DNA from: an uncultured Clostridia bacterium
GTDB taxonomy: Bacteria > Bacillota > Clostridia > Christensenellales > CAG-314
Reading direction: 5' to 3'
Length of the DNA: 64,000 nucleotides
NCBI GenBank assembly: GCA_947628135.1
Contig: CANQYT010000009.1
Coordinates: 1-64,000, forward strand
In this document: positions 29,100 to 39,063 of the stretch, one piece after another
Position numbering within the stretch: the stretch's first letter is position 1
Layout: every line of letters starts with the position of its first letter
The notes under the pieces: generated by a model
The model's input: the letters and a program-made list of their open reading frames with translations, nothing else
Told to the model about the DNA's origin: nothing
Databases searched by the model: none
Program-made: the position numbers and the translations under genes

Positions 29100-30251
29100 A
29101 TGGATTACAGCAAGATCAGACTTAACAACGAGCGCAATTCGCACGTAACAAAACGTCTCAACCGTCTGTCCACCTGGAAGTTTTTCAAGGTCATCTACCG
29201 TGAAAACGTCTGGCGGATGTTCGGCTACAACTTTTTGATACTTATGTGCGTACTTCCGATATTCATCGTGTCGATATGGGGCAGTTTCAACCTCTCCACC
29301 GTACAGCACACGTTGCCGCTGTACAACGGCTTCGGCTTTTCCACGGGCGCGTGGTTCGGCGGCACGGGCGAGTTTGCCACGGTAAACGACTACCTGTCCT
29401 CGCAGATACGCGAAATAAATCTCGTCACGGGCGCTTGGATGGTGTTGGCGTCTTTGCTTGTGACGTTGGTGTTTTCCGGCGGCTTTGCCGTCATTCGCGA
29501 CGCATTCTGGACGGGCAAACTGTCCGTAGTGGGCGTGTTCCGCAGTATGTGGAAAGGTATCAAAGCCAACCTTTTGTACGCGCTCGTCTCCACGAGTATC
29601 ATCGCTACCTCCATTTTCGGCATTTACGAACTGTTCATCTACATCAGTCAGATAGTTGGCATATTGTGGCTTGCGATAGTGGTTACGGTTGTGTTGGGCA
29701 TAGTTGACCTGTTCGTTATGATGTATCTGATGATACTCTGTTCCGTAACCGTCACCTACAAGCAGTCGATATATGAAAATCTGGACGACGCCTGGCGTTT
29801 GCTGTGGCTCAACGTCCTGCCCAATCTTCTGCACCTCATCACTGCGCTCTTGCCGATAGTGCTGTACGTACTTTTGGGCAACAGCGTCATCGGACAGTTA
29901 CTGCTGATATTTATGCTGATGTTCGGCGGACTGTACTTCCCGTTGGTGTGGCAGACGCATATGATGAAGACGTTCGCGCTGTTCCACCCCGTAGAAGTAA
30001 AGAAGAAAAAGCAAGTAAAGGCGGAGCAAGCCAAGGCGGAGCAAGCCAAAGCCGATGAAGAAAAGGCGGAAGAAGTGCAGGAGGGCGACGCTTTGCCCCC
30101 TGCCGAAACGCACCGTCCCCGTCAAAAGTCCGCCGCAAAAAGTGCCAAAGTAAAGCGTTCGGCAGCGGAAAGCAACGACGCGTTGGAAACTTCCGACGCG
30201 CAGACCGCGCCCCAAGAGGACGCCGCGGCAGAGAATGATTCCGACGAGTGA
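29100..30251 (+). CDS. Membrane protein, DUF624-like
   Basis: N-terminal KFFKVIYRENVWRMFGYNFLILMCVLP plus several TMs; charged Ala/Lys-rich C-tail. Confidence 0.6.
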   Translation: MDYSKIRLNNERNSHVTKRLNRLSTWKFFKVIYRENVWRMFGYNFLILMCVLPIFIVSIWGSFNLSTVQHTLPLYNGFGFSTGAWFGGTGEFATVNDYLSSQIREINLVTGAWMVLASLLVTLVFSGGFAVIRDAFWTGKLSVVGVFRSMWKGIKANLLYALVSTSIIATSIFGIYELFIYISQIVGILWLAIVVTVVLGIVDLFVMMYLMILCSVTVTYKQSIYENLDDAWRLLWLNVLPNLLHLITALLPIVLYVLLGNSVIGQLLLIFMLMFGGLYFPLVWQTHMMKTFALFHPVEVKKKKQVKAEQAKAEQAKADEEKAEEVQEGDALPPAETHRPRQKSAAKSAKVKRSAAESNDALETSDAQTAPQEDAAAENDSDE

Positions 30252-30320
30252 CCGTCCCCTCCCCGAAAGATAATTCCGTTTTATGCGGACAGTATGCGAA
30301 AGTTTCGCACCGAGCGAGTT

Positions 30321-31043
30321 ATGCAACCCTATACGATATTGGCTAAATATTACGACAAATTCACCGACAAAGATTGCGACTACGTCAGATGGTCGCAATA
30401 TTTGTATCGAATTGCGCGCGCTCACGGAGTAAAAAACGTTGCCGACCTTGCCTGCGGCACGGGCAAAATGACGGAACTGCTGGCTCGTTACGGTTTTGCG
30501 TTGACGGGCGTGGACGTAAGCGCGGAAATGCTCAACGAAGCGCGATCCAAGACGTGCCGCGCCGCGTTCGTGCAGCAGGATATGCGCAAACTTCGGCTTT
30601 TGAGCCCGACGGATATGGCGGTGTGCGTCAACGACGGAGTCAACTATCTCAAACAAAACGAAGTTACGCCCTTTTTTCGACAGGTCGCCGCCAATCTGAA
30701 AGAGGGCGCGCCCTTTGTGTTCGACGTTTCTTCCCCCGACAAACTGCGCAATCAATTGGGCGACAACGTGTTCTATTGGGACGACGACGGCGAAACGCTG
30801 CTGTGGAGCAACCGTTTCTGCGGCGACTGCGTAAAGATGGAACTCACGCTGTTCGTTGCGGACGGCGACGGGCGTTACAGCCGTTTCGACGAACGACACG
30901 TTCAGTACGTCCACACGCGCGAACAACTTACCGACGCGCTTGCGGAGGCGGGTTTCGAGGTGCGCGAAGTCTCCGATTGCTACGGTTCTGAAAAAAATTT
31001 GAATTTTCGCTTAACTTTTTACGCTTTCAAGAGGTATATATAG
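30321..31043 (+). CDS. Class I SAM-dependent methyltransferase
   Basis: YTILAKYYDKFTDKDCDYVRWSQYL, VADLACGTGKMTELLARYGFALTGVDVSAEML. Confidence 0.88.
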   Translation: MQPYTILAKYYDKFTDKDCDYVRWSQYLYRIARAHGVKNVADLACGTGKMTELLARYGFALTGVDVSAEMLNEARSKTCRAAFVQQDMRKLRLLSPTDMAVCVNDGVNYLKQNEVTPFFRQVAANLKEGAPFVFDVSSPDKLRNQLGDNVFYWDDDGETLLWSNRFCGDCVKMELTLFVADGDGRYSRFDERHVQYVHTREQLTDALAEAGFEVREVSDCYGSEKNLNFRLTFYAFKRYI

Positions 31044-31044
31044 T

Positions 31045-31905
31045 ATGTCACAACTAACAAAAGCCGTAGTAGGCGATTTTGTCGTTGTTTCCGCATTGGA
31101 AAGCAAGCGGATAGTCAACCGCGCCATAGCCGCGCACGGTCTTTCCCCCGTTGCCGCTGCGGCGATGGGCAGAGCGCTCACAATGGCGGGGCTGATGGGC
31201 AACGAATTTAAGGACGAACGCGATTATCTTACCGTCGTAATCGACGGCGGCGGACCGCTCGGCAAACTCACCGTCTGCGCCGACGGCAAAGGACGCGTCA
31301 AGGGCGACGTGGAAAATCCCGCCGTGGAGTCTCTGTTCAAGGATGACGGACATCTCGACGTGGGAAGCGCGGTGGGCTCGAAAGGCACTCTCACCGTCAT
31401 CAAGGACATCGGTCTCAAACAGCCCTATGTCGGCACGTCCCAACTTGTCAGCGGCGAGATCGCGCAGGATTTCGCCTACTACTTTGCCGACAGCGAGCAA
31501 CAGCCTTGCGGCGTAACGTTGGGCGTGGGCTTTGAAAAGGGTCGGTGCGTTGCCGCGGGCGGCGTGTGGGTACGCGTTATGCCCGGCTGTCCCGACGAAT
31601 TGCTTTCCCGCGTGGAGACGATTATGTACGCAATGGACGAAATGAGTTACCAATTTCGCGGAAGTTCCGCGCGCGACGTCATCAACAGATTTTTCGGCGA
31701 GTTTCATCCCCTTTTCGTCGGCGATTACGAAGTGGAGTACAAGTGCGATTGCGGCAAACGCAAGATAAACCGCATTGTGCGCAGTCTCGGCAAGAGCGAG
31801 GCGCTGTCCATCGTGGACGAAATGGGACAAATAGAAGTTTGCTGTCACTTTTGCGGAAAAAAATATATTTACGACCGTGAAGCGGTCGAAAGGTTATTCA
31901 AATGA
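31045..31905 (+). CDS. hslO: Redox-regulated chaperone Hsp33
   Basis: VIDGGGPLGKLTVCADGKGRVKGDVENP; C-terminal CDC...CHFCGKKYIY zinc/redox motif. Confidence 0.95.
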   Translation: MSQLTKAVVGDFVVVSALESKRIVNRAIAAHGLSPVAAAAMGRALTMAGLMGNEFKDERDYLTVVIDGGGPLGKLTVCADGKGRVKGDVENPAVESLFKDDGHLDVGSAVGSKGTLTVIKDIGLKQPYVGTSQLVSGEIAQDFAYYFADSEQQPCGVTLGVGFEKGRCVAAGGVWVRVMPGCPDELLSRVETIMYAMDEMSYQFRGSSARDVINRFFGEFHPLFVGDYEVEYKCDCGKRKINRIVRSLGKSEALSIVDEMGQIEVCCHFCGKKYIYDREAVERLFK

Positions 31906-33614
31906 ACATAAACATCAACGACAAATCGCTAATGACAGCCGCTCTCAAAAAGGCGGCGGAGGACAATCCATTCGACGCGCTGTGCCTGTTTGCTCAGGTG
32001 GACAGTTACGAAAGTCTGCTCAATCAGATAGGCTGTCTCGGCGCGCTCAACGACTTATCCTACGCCGTTGCGCTGTTCCGCAGATTGCTTTCCCGCTATT
32101 TTCTCACCCACAACTGCGTTGACGACGTAAAGCGTATGGGCGACGCGGCGGCGGAAGTGCTGCGGTACTTCGGCAACGATCTGCGCGGAGAACTTGCCGT
32201 ACGCGACGAACGGCGCATTTCCGCCGACCCCAAGTTGCTGGGTCGCTACACCTGGGGCGGACCGGACGACGACGAAGAGGATATGGAACCGGATTTTGCC
32301 GACGGGCTTGCCGCATTGCGGGAAATAATAAACTCCTATCCCGAAGAGCAGGAGGAGCGTTTCTTTGACGTCAACTCTCCGGAGTACGCCGAATACGTTC
32401 GCGAGCGAATGATCTCCGCCTTTATGGGGGGCGACATCGACAAAGCCATCGCCTTGCAAAAGGAATTTATGACGGTAAACGCGGGCGACGAACTGACGCT
32501 GGAATTGCAAATGCTGATGTGCTATTCGCGCAGAGATTGGAAAGGGGGCGTGGCTTTCGCTCTCAAAATCGCAAGCCGCGACGACGCCACCTACCGCGGA
32601 CTCGGTATGTCGGTGGAAACGCTGTACAACGCGCACGCTCACCCCGAGGTTATGGAAGAGATGCTGCTTCGTATGCTGGAATTTTCCGAGGAAATTCCCG
32701 ATACGGATATGATGAATTACATTCAGATGTCCTCATCCGCACTCGGCTACGGAGATACCACCCTTGCGCTTTGCGACGTGCTGTTTTACCACTATGAGGA
32801 CGCAGGCTGTTCCGCGCTCAACTTGTGCGCGCGCGTATATTACAACTGCGGCAGAACGGACCTCTCGCGCGAGGCGACTTTGCTGCTTCTGCGCGCCGCT
32901 CCGTGGGACGGCTCTGCAAAGGCAATGTTACATCTTCTCAACGGCAAATTGCGCTTGCGCCTTTCCGACCCGCTTCCGCTGTACGATTCATTGCGCCGCT
33001 TCGACGTGCCGAGGGAATTGTCCGCGATAGCGAAGCGCGAGTTGGAGCGAGCCCTCTCCGCCGACGGCAAATTGCACCCCGAGGCGTACTGCTACGTAGA
33101 TTGCCGACTGAAATATTGTTACGGCAAAGTGGTGTCGGGGGACACAGATGGCTTCATCAAGGCAAGCGAGGAATTTTCCGACGACTTCGCGCAGGTAGAG
33201 CCTTCCGACCCCGATTCGCTTGTCGCGTTCATAAAGGACTGCCTTGCCGACGCGCTTTCGGAAATAACTCTCAGCAGGTGTTTCCTGAAAAAACTTATCC
33301 AACTCAAATGCCGCGACAAAATTTTCCTTTCACTAATGCGCGGCTACTACACGTTGGATCTGGGCAGACTTTCCCTTTACGACGAACGTTTCGTAGACGT
33401 TTTCTGCCTGTGCGCCACGTTGCGCAAGGTGGACGCAAAACGTATGGAAAAGGTGTACCTGTCGCTTAAAGACAAGTTGCGCGATGAAACCACCGACCGC
33501 GAGATAGCCTACGCAATGCTCGCCCTCGGCTACAAAAATTTCACCGAAAGCGACGAAAGCAACTATTTCTCCGACGACGAAAAGACGTTCTACTCCCTTT
33601 GCGTAGAGGATTGA
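31902..33614 (+). CDS. TPR-like helical repeat protein, translationally coupled to hslO
   Basis: ATGA overlap; helical-repeat-like sequence throughout. Confidence 0.6.
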   Translation: MNININDKSLMTAALKKAAEDNPFDALCLFAQVDSYESLLNQIGCLGALNDLSYAVALFRRLLSRYFLTHNCVDDVKRMGDAAAEVLRYFGNDLRGELAVRDERRISADPKLLGRYTWGGPDDDEEDMEPDFADGLAALREIINSYPEEQEERFFDVNSPEYAEYVRERMISAFMGGDIDKAIALQKEFMTVNAGDELTLELQMLMCYSRRDWKGGVAFALKIASRDDATYRGLGMSVETLYNAHAHPEVMEEMLLRMLEFSEEIPDTDMMNYIQMSSSALGYGDTTLALCDVLFYHYEDAGCSALNLCARVYYNCGRTDLSREATLLLLRAAPWDGSAKAMLHLLNGKLRLRLSDPLPLYDSLRRFDVPRELSAIAKRELERALSADGKLHPEAYCYVDCRLKYCYGKVVSGDTDGFIKASEEFSDDFAQVEPSDPDSLVAFIKDCLADALSEITLSRCFLKKLIQLKCRDKIFLSLMRGYYTLDLGRLSLYDERFVDVFCLCATLRKVDAKRMEKVYLSLKDKLRDETTDREIAYAMLALGYKNFTESDESNYFSDDEKTFYSLCVED

Positions 33615-34591
33615 CGTGCGATTTTTTTGCTCGCAGTGCGCCGCACTGCGAGTTTTTTTATGGCGAGAACAAGCGTAAACAACCCAACTGCGGCAACTGC
33701 GGCGTAACCTGCGCGCAGTGCAAAGTCCAGCCCGAACATACTCAACGCCAACGCGACACTCAACGTCAGCAGCGTACACAGCGTTTCGTCCCCCAGCACG
33801 TCGTTGAGCATTTCCGTTACGGGCACAACGTTTGCAACAAGCCCCGTCACGGAGGAGAGCAGTATCGCCGCCGCCGCGAGTATCTTCAAAGGCAGGGACA
33901 AATTCCGCAGCACGGGCGTACTCGCGGAAAAATCGCACAAGCGCAGCACGGCGATCATCAACGCCCCGACGATGAGCGCGGAAAGTACGGATACGGTCGC
34001 GTTTTCCCAAGCGGTACAGTTTTGGGACAATTTCGCCGACACTCCGAAAGTCACCGTCACGGAAAACAGCGCGTATACAAACGTGTTAGCCGCGGGCGTG
34101 TTTAGCGTACTCGTTTCTGCGCCGCGCACAAACAACGCGCCTATCGTTGCCCCCGCAAGGGCAAGGGACAGCACGTTTACCGCCTTGAACACTTTCAGTT
34201 TGGCTTTGCGCAGAACCGCCGCAACGGCAGCCGCGGCAAACGCCGCCGTAGGAAAGGGCAGCGGTGCGCCGAACAACTCGCGAAAACACGCCTCCACGCC
34301 TGCAAGCGCAGTCACCGCGCACGCAAACGAACAGAAAACTATCGCCGCACGCAACCCTTCCGCCCCCTTGCTCAGCAGACGGGCGCACGTCTGTCCCACC
34401 GTCGCGCTGTGAGTTTTCCCGCAAAATTCCCTCACGACAAACGTCGCCGCGGCAAAAGCCGCGGCAAAGGTGACCGCGCTTTTCGCGTTTCCCCAATACA
34501 GTTGCGCCTCTTTTCCGCTCAAAAAGCCCACGCCTATGCAACAGCCCGCCGTCAGCGCCGCGTCGGCAAACAGTTTCAGTATTCTTTTCAT
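33590..34591 (-). CDS. YkvI-like membrane transporter
   Basis: AALTAGCCIGVGFLSGKEAQLYWG and ~9-10 hydrophobic segments. Confidence 0.6.
   Translation of the reverse strand: MKRILKLFADAALTAGCCIGVGFLSGKEAQLYWGNAKSAVTFAAAFAAATFVVREFCGKTHSATVGQTCARLLSKGAEGLRAAIVFCSFACAVTALAGVEACFRELFGAPLPFPTAAFAAAAVAAVLRKAKLKVFKAVNVLSLALAGATIGALFVRGAETSTLNTPAANTFVYALFSVTVTFGVSAKLSQNCTAWENATVSVLSALIVGALMIAVLRLCDFSASTPVLRNLSLPLKILAAAAILLSSVTGLVANVVPVTEMLNDVLGDETLCTLLTLSVALALSMFGLDFALRAGYAAVAAVGLFTLVLAIKKLAVRRTASKKIARQSSTQRE
33630..33659 (+). terminator. Terminator of the hslO-TPR operon, inside the antisense 3' coding region of the YkvI-like gene
   Basis: CTCGCAGTG-CGCCG-CACTGCGAG then TTTTTTT. Confidence 0.8.
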
Positions 34592-34700
34592 ACCGTATTA
34601 TTACATTTTTGCCGAATCGATTTTATTACGACGAAGAAATTTATTCCGTATCGCTTTACAAAATGAGATATATATGTTATAATGCGTTTGAAAAAAGGAG

Positions 34701-34985
34701 GTGACTCATACGTACAAGAAATTGTTCGAAGAAGAGGAGGATTTTACGCTTGACCGTCTGTGCAAGAGCGCGCTGCGCTTTTGGCTGAAAGAAACAAACG
34801 GCAAAGCCTCTATATGTTCCTTGCAGCGCGGTATGGGCGTAGGCTTCGACCGTGCGGGCAGGATATTCGATTCGTTGCAGCAGTTGGGTTACATCGAGAA
34901 GAAAAACGACATATACGACTCCCGCCCGTTGCAGGTGTTTGTTACCCTTGACGAATTGGACAGGCTTTTCCCCGATATGAAGTAG
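34701..34985 (+). CDS. Stand-alone FtsK gamma-like winged-helix protein
   Basis: KASICSLQRGMGVGFDRAGRIFDSLQQLGYIEKK matches the FtsK gamma pattern; strong AAGGAGG upstream, start codon uncertain. Confidence 0.75.
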   Translation: MTHTYKKLFEEEEDFTLDRLCKSALRFWLKETNGKASICSLQRGMGVGFDRAGRIFDSLQQLGYIEKKNDIYDSRPLQVFVTLDELDRLFPDMK

Positions 34986-34989
34986 TGAA

Positions 34990-35585
34990 GCAATATCCGA
35001 CCACACGTGCGGCGGTCGATTGCTTGCTACTTCGTAACGCTTGCGCAATCGACGGTTAAATAGACAACATTTATTAAACCGACCTTTTCGTCTAAGGTCG
35101 GTTTCTTTTTATATAGTTAGTAACATTATCCTGTGCGCTACCGCGCCGCCGCAGTCGGACTTGGGGGTGGTGCAGGAGACCTGCACGGTCCGATTGACTT
35201 TCGCCGGGGTCTCCCCTACCCCCGGCATCCCCGGGGAGGGCGCAAAGATTCGGTACACGCCCGAACTTTGCGGAGTTTAGTTGAAAACTATAAAACTTTA
35301 CAGCTAATGAAGATTATTTTGCGTTGGAACAGCCTCACTCTAAGTGTTACAATGTCCCCGCCCGCCCCTGTTCGCGGGGAAAATGTTTACAACTGTTGAG
35401 AAAATTTGTTTCAGGTATACACGATTAAAATTCAATAGATGGTATTTTACAAAACCGACTTCCTCGTCCGAAGTCGGTTTGCTTTTTACGTAGTAAGTAA
35501 CATTATCCTGTACGCTTACGCGCCGCCGCAGTCGAAGTGGGGTACACGCCCGAACTTTGCGGAGTTTGGTTGAAACTCAGCAGGT
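34990..35585. repeat. Dispersed mosaic repeat, copy 2 (composite, internal duplication)
   Basis: Contains GACCACACGTGCGGCGGTCGATTGCT...CGCAATCGACGGTTAAATAGACAACATTTA (inverse of 5780-5850), two AACCGACxxxTCG...GGTCGGTTT hairpins, and the TTGGAA-N18-TACAAT block. Confidence 0.88.
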
Positions 35586-35684
35586 TTGTCTTGTCGATTT
35601 ATTTCTCTTCAACGTTTATTATAAAATCTATTTTTTTGCCCGAAAAACGGGCGTATGTATGACCGTTTTTGACGATTTGCAGAG

Positions 35685-35703
35685 TACTATTTCACACATA
35701 GTA
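35685..35703. promoter_or_regulatory. Palindrome TACTAT-N7-ATAGTA
   Basis: Same core as 25217 and 49050. Confidence 0.55.
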
Positions 35704-35770
35704 TCCCCGAAACCGCCAAAAACGGTGTAAAAACAGGTCGCGGCGCGGTTTTCTTTGCGCCGCGTCGCCG

Positions 35771-36571
35771 TCAGTATCTTCTTGTAACGTATTTTTCGAT
35801 GACCGCAACAATTGCGTACATCAGTCCCGCAAGCGCGCACAGCACAACGGTGCAAGTCATCACAAGGTCCAGACGGAACACCTGTTTTCCGTACACGAGC
35901 AGGTATCCGAGCCCCTCTTTGGAAGCGAGGTACTCCCCCATAATCGACCCTATCCACGCCATACCGACGTTTATTTTCAGCGTTGACATCAACGTCGGCA
36001 CGTTTGCGGGCGCGACGAGTTTGGTAAATATCTGAAATCTGTTTGCGCCCATCGAGCGCAGCAGCAGCGCCTTTTCGCTGTCCGTTTCGAGAAAGCCGTT
36101 CAGTATCGTGATAGTGGTGATAACAACGGAAATCAGTACCGCCATCGTGATTATCGCCGCCTTGTCCGTGCCGACGAGAATTATTATCACCGGTCCGAGC
36201 GCGATTTTCGGCAGGGAGTTAAGCACCACAACGTAGGGCTCGAACACTTCTTTGAGAAAGGCGTTCCACCACAGTATCACCGCAAAGGCGTACCCGAGCG
36301 CCGTGCCTATCGCAAAGCCGGCGAGGGTCTCCCAGGTGGACGCCCAGATGTGCGTCCAGATAGTGCCGCTTGCCACAAGTTCTTTCAACGTCGCCCAGAT
36401 TCGGGACGGACTGCTGGTGATGAAACTGTCCGACCAGCCCAACTGCGCGGACAGTTCCCACAGTCCTAACAGCAGTACAAGCACGCCAATCTGCGCTATA
36501 TGCACGCAGATATTTCTTGTTTTGATTTTTCTCAGGTACAGCAAATGCTCTCTTGTAAAATTATTTTTCAT
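35771..36571 (-). CDS. ABC transporter permease, NitT/TauT/SsuC type
   Basis: SLPKIALGPVIIILVGTDKAAIITMAVL, MGANRFQIFTKLVAPANVPTLMSTLKINVGMAWIGSIMGE. The ORF track start is over-extended. Confidence 0.92.
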   Translation of the reverse strand: MKNNFTREHLLYLRKIKTRNICVHIAQIGVLVLLLGLWELSAQLGWSDSFITSSPSRIWATLKELVASGTIWTHIWASTWETLAGFAIGTALGYAFAVILWWNAFLKEVFEPYVVVLNSLPKIALGPVIIILVGTDKAAIITMAVLISVVITTITILNGFLETDSEKALLLRSMGANRFQIFTKLVAPANVPTLMSTLKINVGMAWIGSIMGEYLASKEGLGYLLVYGKQVFRLDLVMTCTVVLCALAGLMYAIVAVIEKYVTRRY

Positions 36572-37311
36572 TTGGTTTCTCCGTGCAGGTAACGGTGCAG
36601 CAGTTCGAACTGCGCCGAAAAGTCGGGGCTTTCCCTCCTTTTGAGGGGCGAGGGCAAGTCGTTCAGTTTGGGTTCGTGTATGGCAAGCACGGTAGCGGGG
36701 CGCGCCGTCAGCACGACTATGCGGTCGGACAGCGAAATAGCCTCCGAAATATCGTGCGTAACTAAAAGCGCCGTCTTTTTTTCCGACTTGATTATCGCGT
36801 ACACGTCGTCGCACACTTCCAGCCTCGTCTGAAAGTCCAACGCCGAAAACGGTTCGTCCAACAGCAGCAAGCGCGGGTCTGTTGCCAGCGTGCGAATAAG
36901 CGCCGCTCTTTGCCGCATACCTCCCGACAGTTCGGAGGGGTAACGTCTGCGAAATTCCCACAGCCCGTATTTTTTCAGCAGATCTTCGGCATACGCCCTG
37001 TTTTCGGGGGTGAGTTTGCGCTGAATTTCCAAGCCGAGCAGCACGTTTTTTTCGATGGTGCGCCACTCAAACAGTTGATCGCGTTGCAGCATATAGCCCA
37101 CTCTGCTGTCGCCAAGCACAACCTCTCCGCTTGTCGGCGCGATAAGTTTGCTCACAAGCGACAGCACCGTCGTTTTTCCGCAGCCGCTCGGTCCGATGAT
37201 GGACACAAACTCTCCTTCGCTCACGTCGAAGGAGAGGTTGCTCACCGCTTGCGTTTCCTGCGTTTTCGAGTAAAACACTTTGCTTACGTTTTTCAGTGAA
37301 AGTACGTTCAT
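36568..37311 (-). CDS. ABC transporter ATP-binding protein, NitT/TauT/SsuB type
   Basis: IIGPSGCGKTTVLSLVSKLIAPTSGEV, LSGGMRQRAALIRTLATDPRLLLLDEPFSALD. Confidence 0.95.
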   Translation of the reverse strand: MNVLSLKNVSKVFYSKTQETQAVSNLSFDVSEGEFVSIIGPSGCGKTTVLSLVSKLIAPTSGEVVLGDSRVGYMLQRDQLFEWRTIEKNVLLGLEIQRKLTPENRAYAEDLLKKYGLWEFRRRYPSELSGGMRQRAALIRTLATDPRLLLLDEPFSALDFQTRLEVCDDVYAIIKSEKKTALLVTHDISEAISLSDRIVVLTARPATVLAIHEPKLNDLPSPLKRRESPDFSAQFELLHRYLHGETK

Positions 37312-37354
37312 TGCTTTCGTTCCTTTGCGGTAGTCCGTTAGCCGAGGCGCACGG

Positions 37355-38350
37355 TCAAGGCGTTGCGAGTTTGTTTGCTATGCCGTTGTCCACGATAGTG
37401 TCGTATTCCACGCGCGAAGTCAGTTCTCCCGCGTTTTGCATAATATCCTGCATTCTGTTGAACGCGTCCTTGCTCGTCACGGGCGAAACGTTCCACACGT
37501 CGAAATTTTGGTAGTTGGCGATGGCGGCGACAAGCAGATCGCGCCCCGTCCCCTCAAAGTAGGGTTCAACAAGTTGAGCGATATCTTCGGGCGAGTGTTT
37601 CAGGGCGTAGTCCGTGCCTTTCCACACCGCGCGCAGAAATTTCTCCACTTTGTCGGGGTAGTCTTGCAGATATTTCGCCGTCACCGAGTAGCAGGTGTAG
37701 GGGATTTCGCCGCTGTCCATACCTATTGCGGAAAGTATATATCCCCGCCCCTCTTTTACCATTTGGCTTGCGACGGGTTCAAACAGCGGCACAAAGTCGC
37801 CCGTGCCGTCCGTAAAGGCGGGAGCAAGCGCGCCGAATTCGATAGAGTAGTCCATCGTGATGTTCACCCCGTCGGTGTAACCCTTGTTGTTGAGTACGTA
37901 TTGCAGTATCATAGCGGGCGTGCCGCCTTTTCTGCCCATCAGCACGGTTTTGTTGTCGATGTTGCGGTAATCGAAGTTGGATATTTCCTCTCTCCCCACG
38001 AGAAAACTGCCGTCGCGTTTGGTCAGTTGCGCGACCACCCGCGGAAAGTCCTTTTTGCCTTGAAGATAGACGTATATGTTAGCCTCGCAGCCCATCAGTC
38101 CGATGTCCGCGTTGTTGGTAAGCAAAGCCGTCATCACGTTGTCCGCGCCCTGTCCGTTGGTCACCTCCACGGTGAGCCCCTCCTCCTCGAAGTATCCGAG
38201 CGCCATTGCAAGATACTGCGGCGTGTAAAACAGGCTGTGAGTCACCTCGTTCAGGCGAATGACGTTTCCGTCCGTCTGACAGGCGGCAAAGCCCACGGCG
38301 CAAACTGCGACAAGCAGCAGTGCAAGTGCGATAGTTACTGTTTTTTTCAA
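37355..38350 (-). CDS. ABC transporter substrate-binding lipoprotein, NMT1/THI5-like
   Basis: LKKTVTIALALLLVAVCAVGFAAC lipobox; SLFYTPQYLAMALGYFEEEGLTVEVTNGQGADNVMTALLTNNADIGLMG; TTG start after GGAGGA. Confidence 0.88.
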   Translation of the reverse strand: MKKTVTIALALLLVAVCAVGFAACQTDGNVIRLNEVTHSLFYTPQYLAMALGYFEEEGLTVEVTNGQGADNVMTALLTNNADIGLMGCEANIYVYLQGKKDFPRVVAQLTKRDGSFLVGREEISNFDYRNIDNKTVLMGRKGGTPAMILQYVLNNKGYTDGVNITMDYSIEFGALAPAFTDGTGDFVPLFEPVASQMVKEGRGYILSAIGMDSGEIPYTCYSVTAKYLQDYPDKVEKFLRAVWKGTDYALKHSPEDIAQLVEPYFEGTGRDLLVAAIANYQNFDVWNVSPVTSKDAFNRMQDIMQNAGELTSRVEYDTIVDNGIANKLATP

Positions 38351-38379
38351 ATCTGTTCCTCCAATGTTTGCATATTGCA

Positions 38380-38960
38380 TACTATTGATTTTTCCGATTT
38401 TTTGTTACTTGCCCCGCCCGCCCGATTCGCGTTTTGCGTCGCTTTTCGCTTTCCGCCGCGCCTTTGTTGTCGCCCGTTTCATTGCTCCTTTCTATCTGTG
38501 CCCACTTGTCGCCCCTTTTCCTTGCCCCTTGCGTTACACTCAGCCCGTTCCTTTTTTGATACCATCGCGCCACGCCCCCGTACCCGTTTGGTAGTGTATT
38601 CGCAAAAATTTTCTTCCTTTTCTATTGCTGAATACTGCCCGCTCCGTTTCCAAATTATTTCTTTGCCCTTGCTCCCCGCCTCGTACATTTACTCACTCGC
38701 TTTCCCTTGTTTTCCGTCTTGCCGTATTTCCAACTTCGCGCCCATTTTCTCTCCCCTTGATATACTAAACGCCGCCCCGCCGTCTCTCTTGTATTTGCTC
38801 CGTTGCAAACGCTTTCTTTGTCGCCGCTTTTCTTCCATTGTCCCCTGCTGTTGTACTTGTTCGGTGGTGTATTCACTAATATTCTCTTTCTCTGCTTTTT
38901 CTTAACTCTTCTTTTGCCTCACTCCTCGCCCCTTGCCTCGTTGCATTTTTCCCGCAAGAA
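38380..38960. other. Long pyrimidine-rich (+ strand) intergenic tract
   Basis: ~580 bp dominated by C/T on the + strand, with a degenerate block GTTYGGTRGTGTATTCRC at ~38586 and ~38857. Confidence 0.6.
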
Positions 38961-39063
38961 TATGCAAAAATTTTTTCTAAAACGCTTTACACACGGATAA
39001 ATATGTTATATAATAATAGTGAAAATGACAGAAACACTGTATAACAGTGTAAAGGAGGCTACA

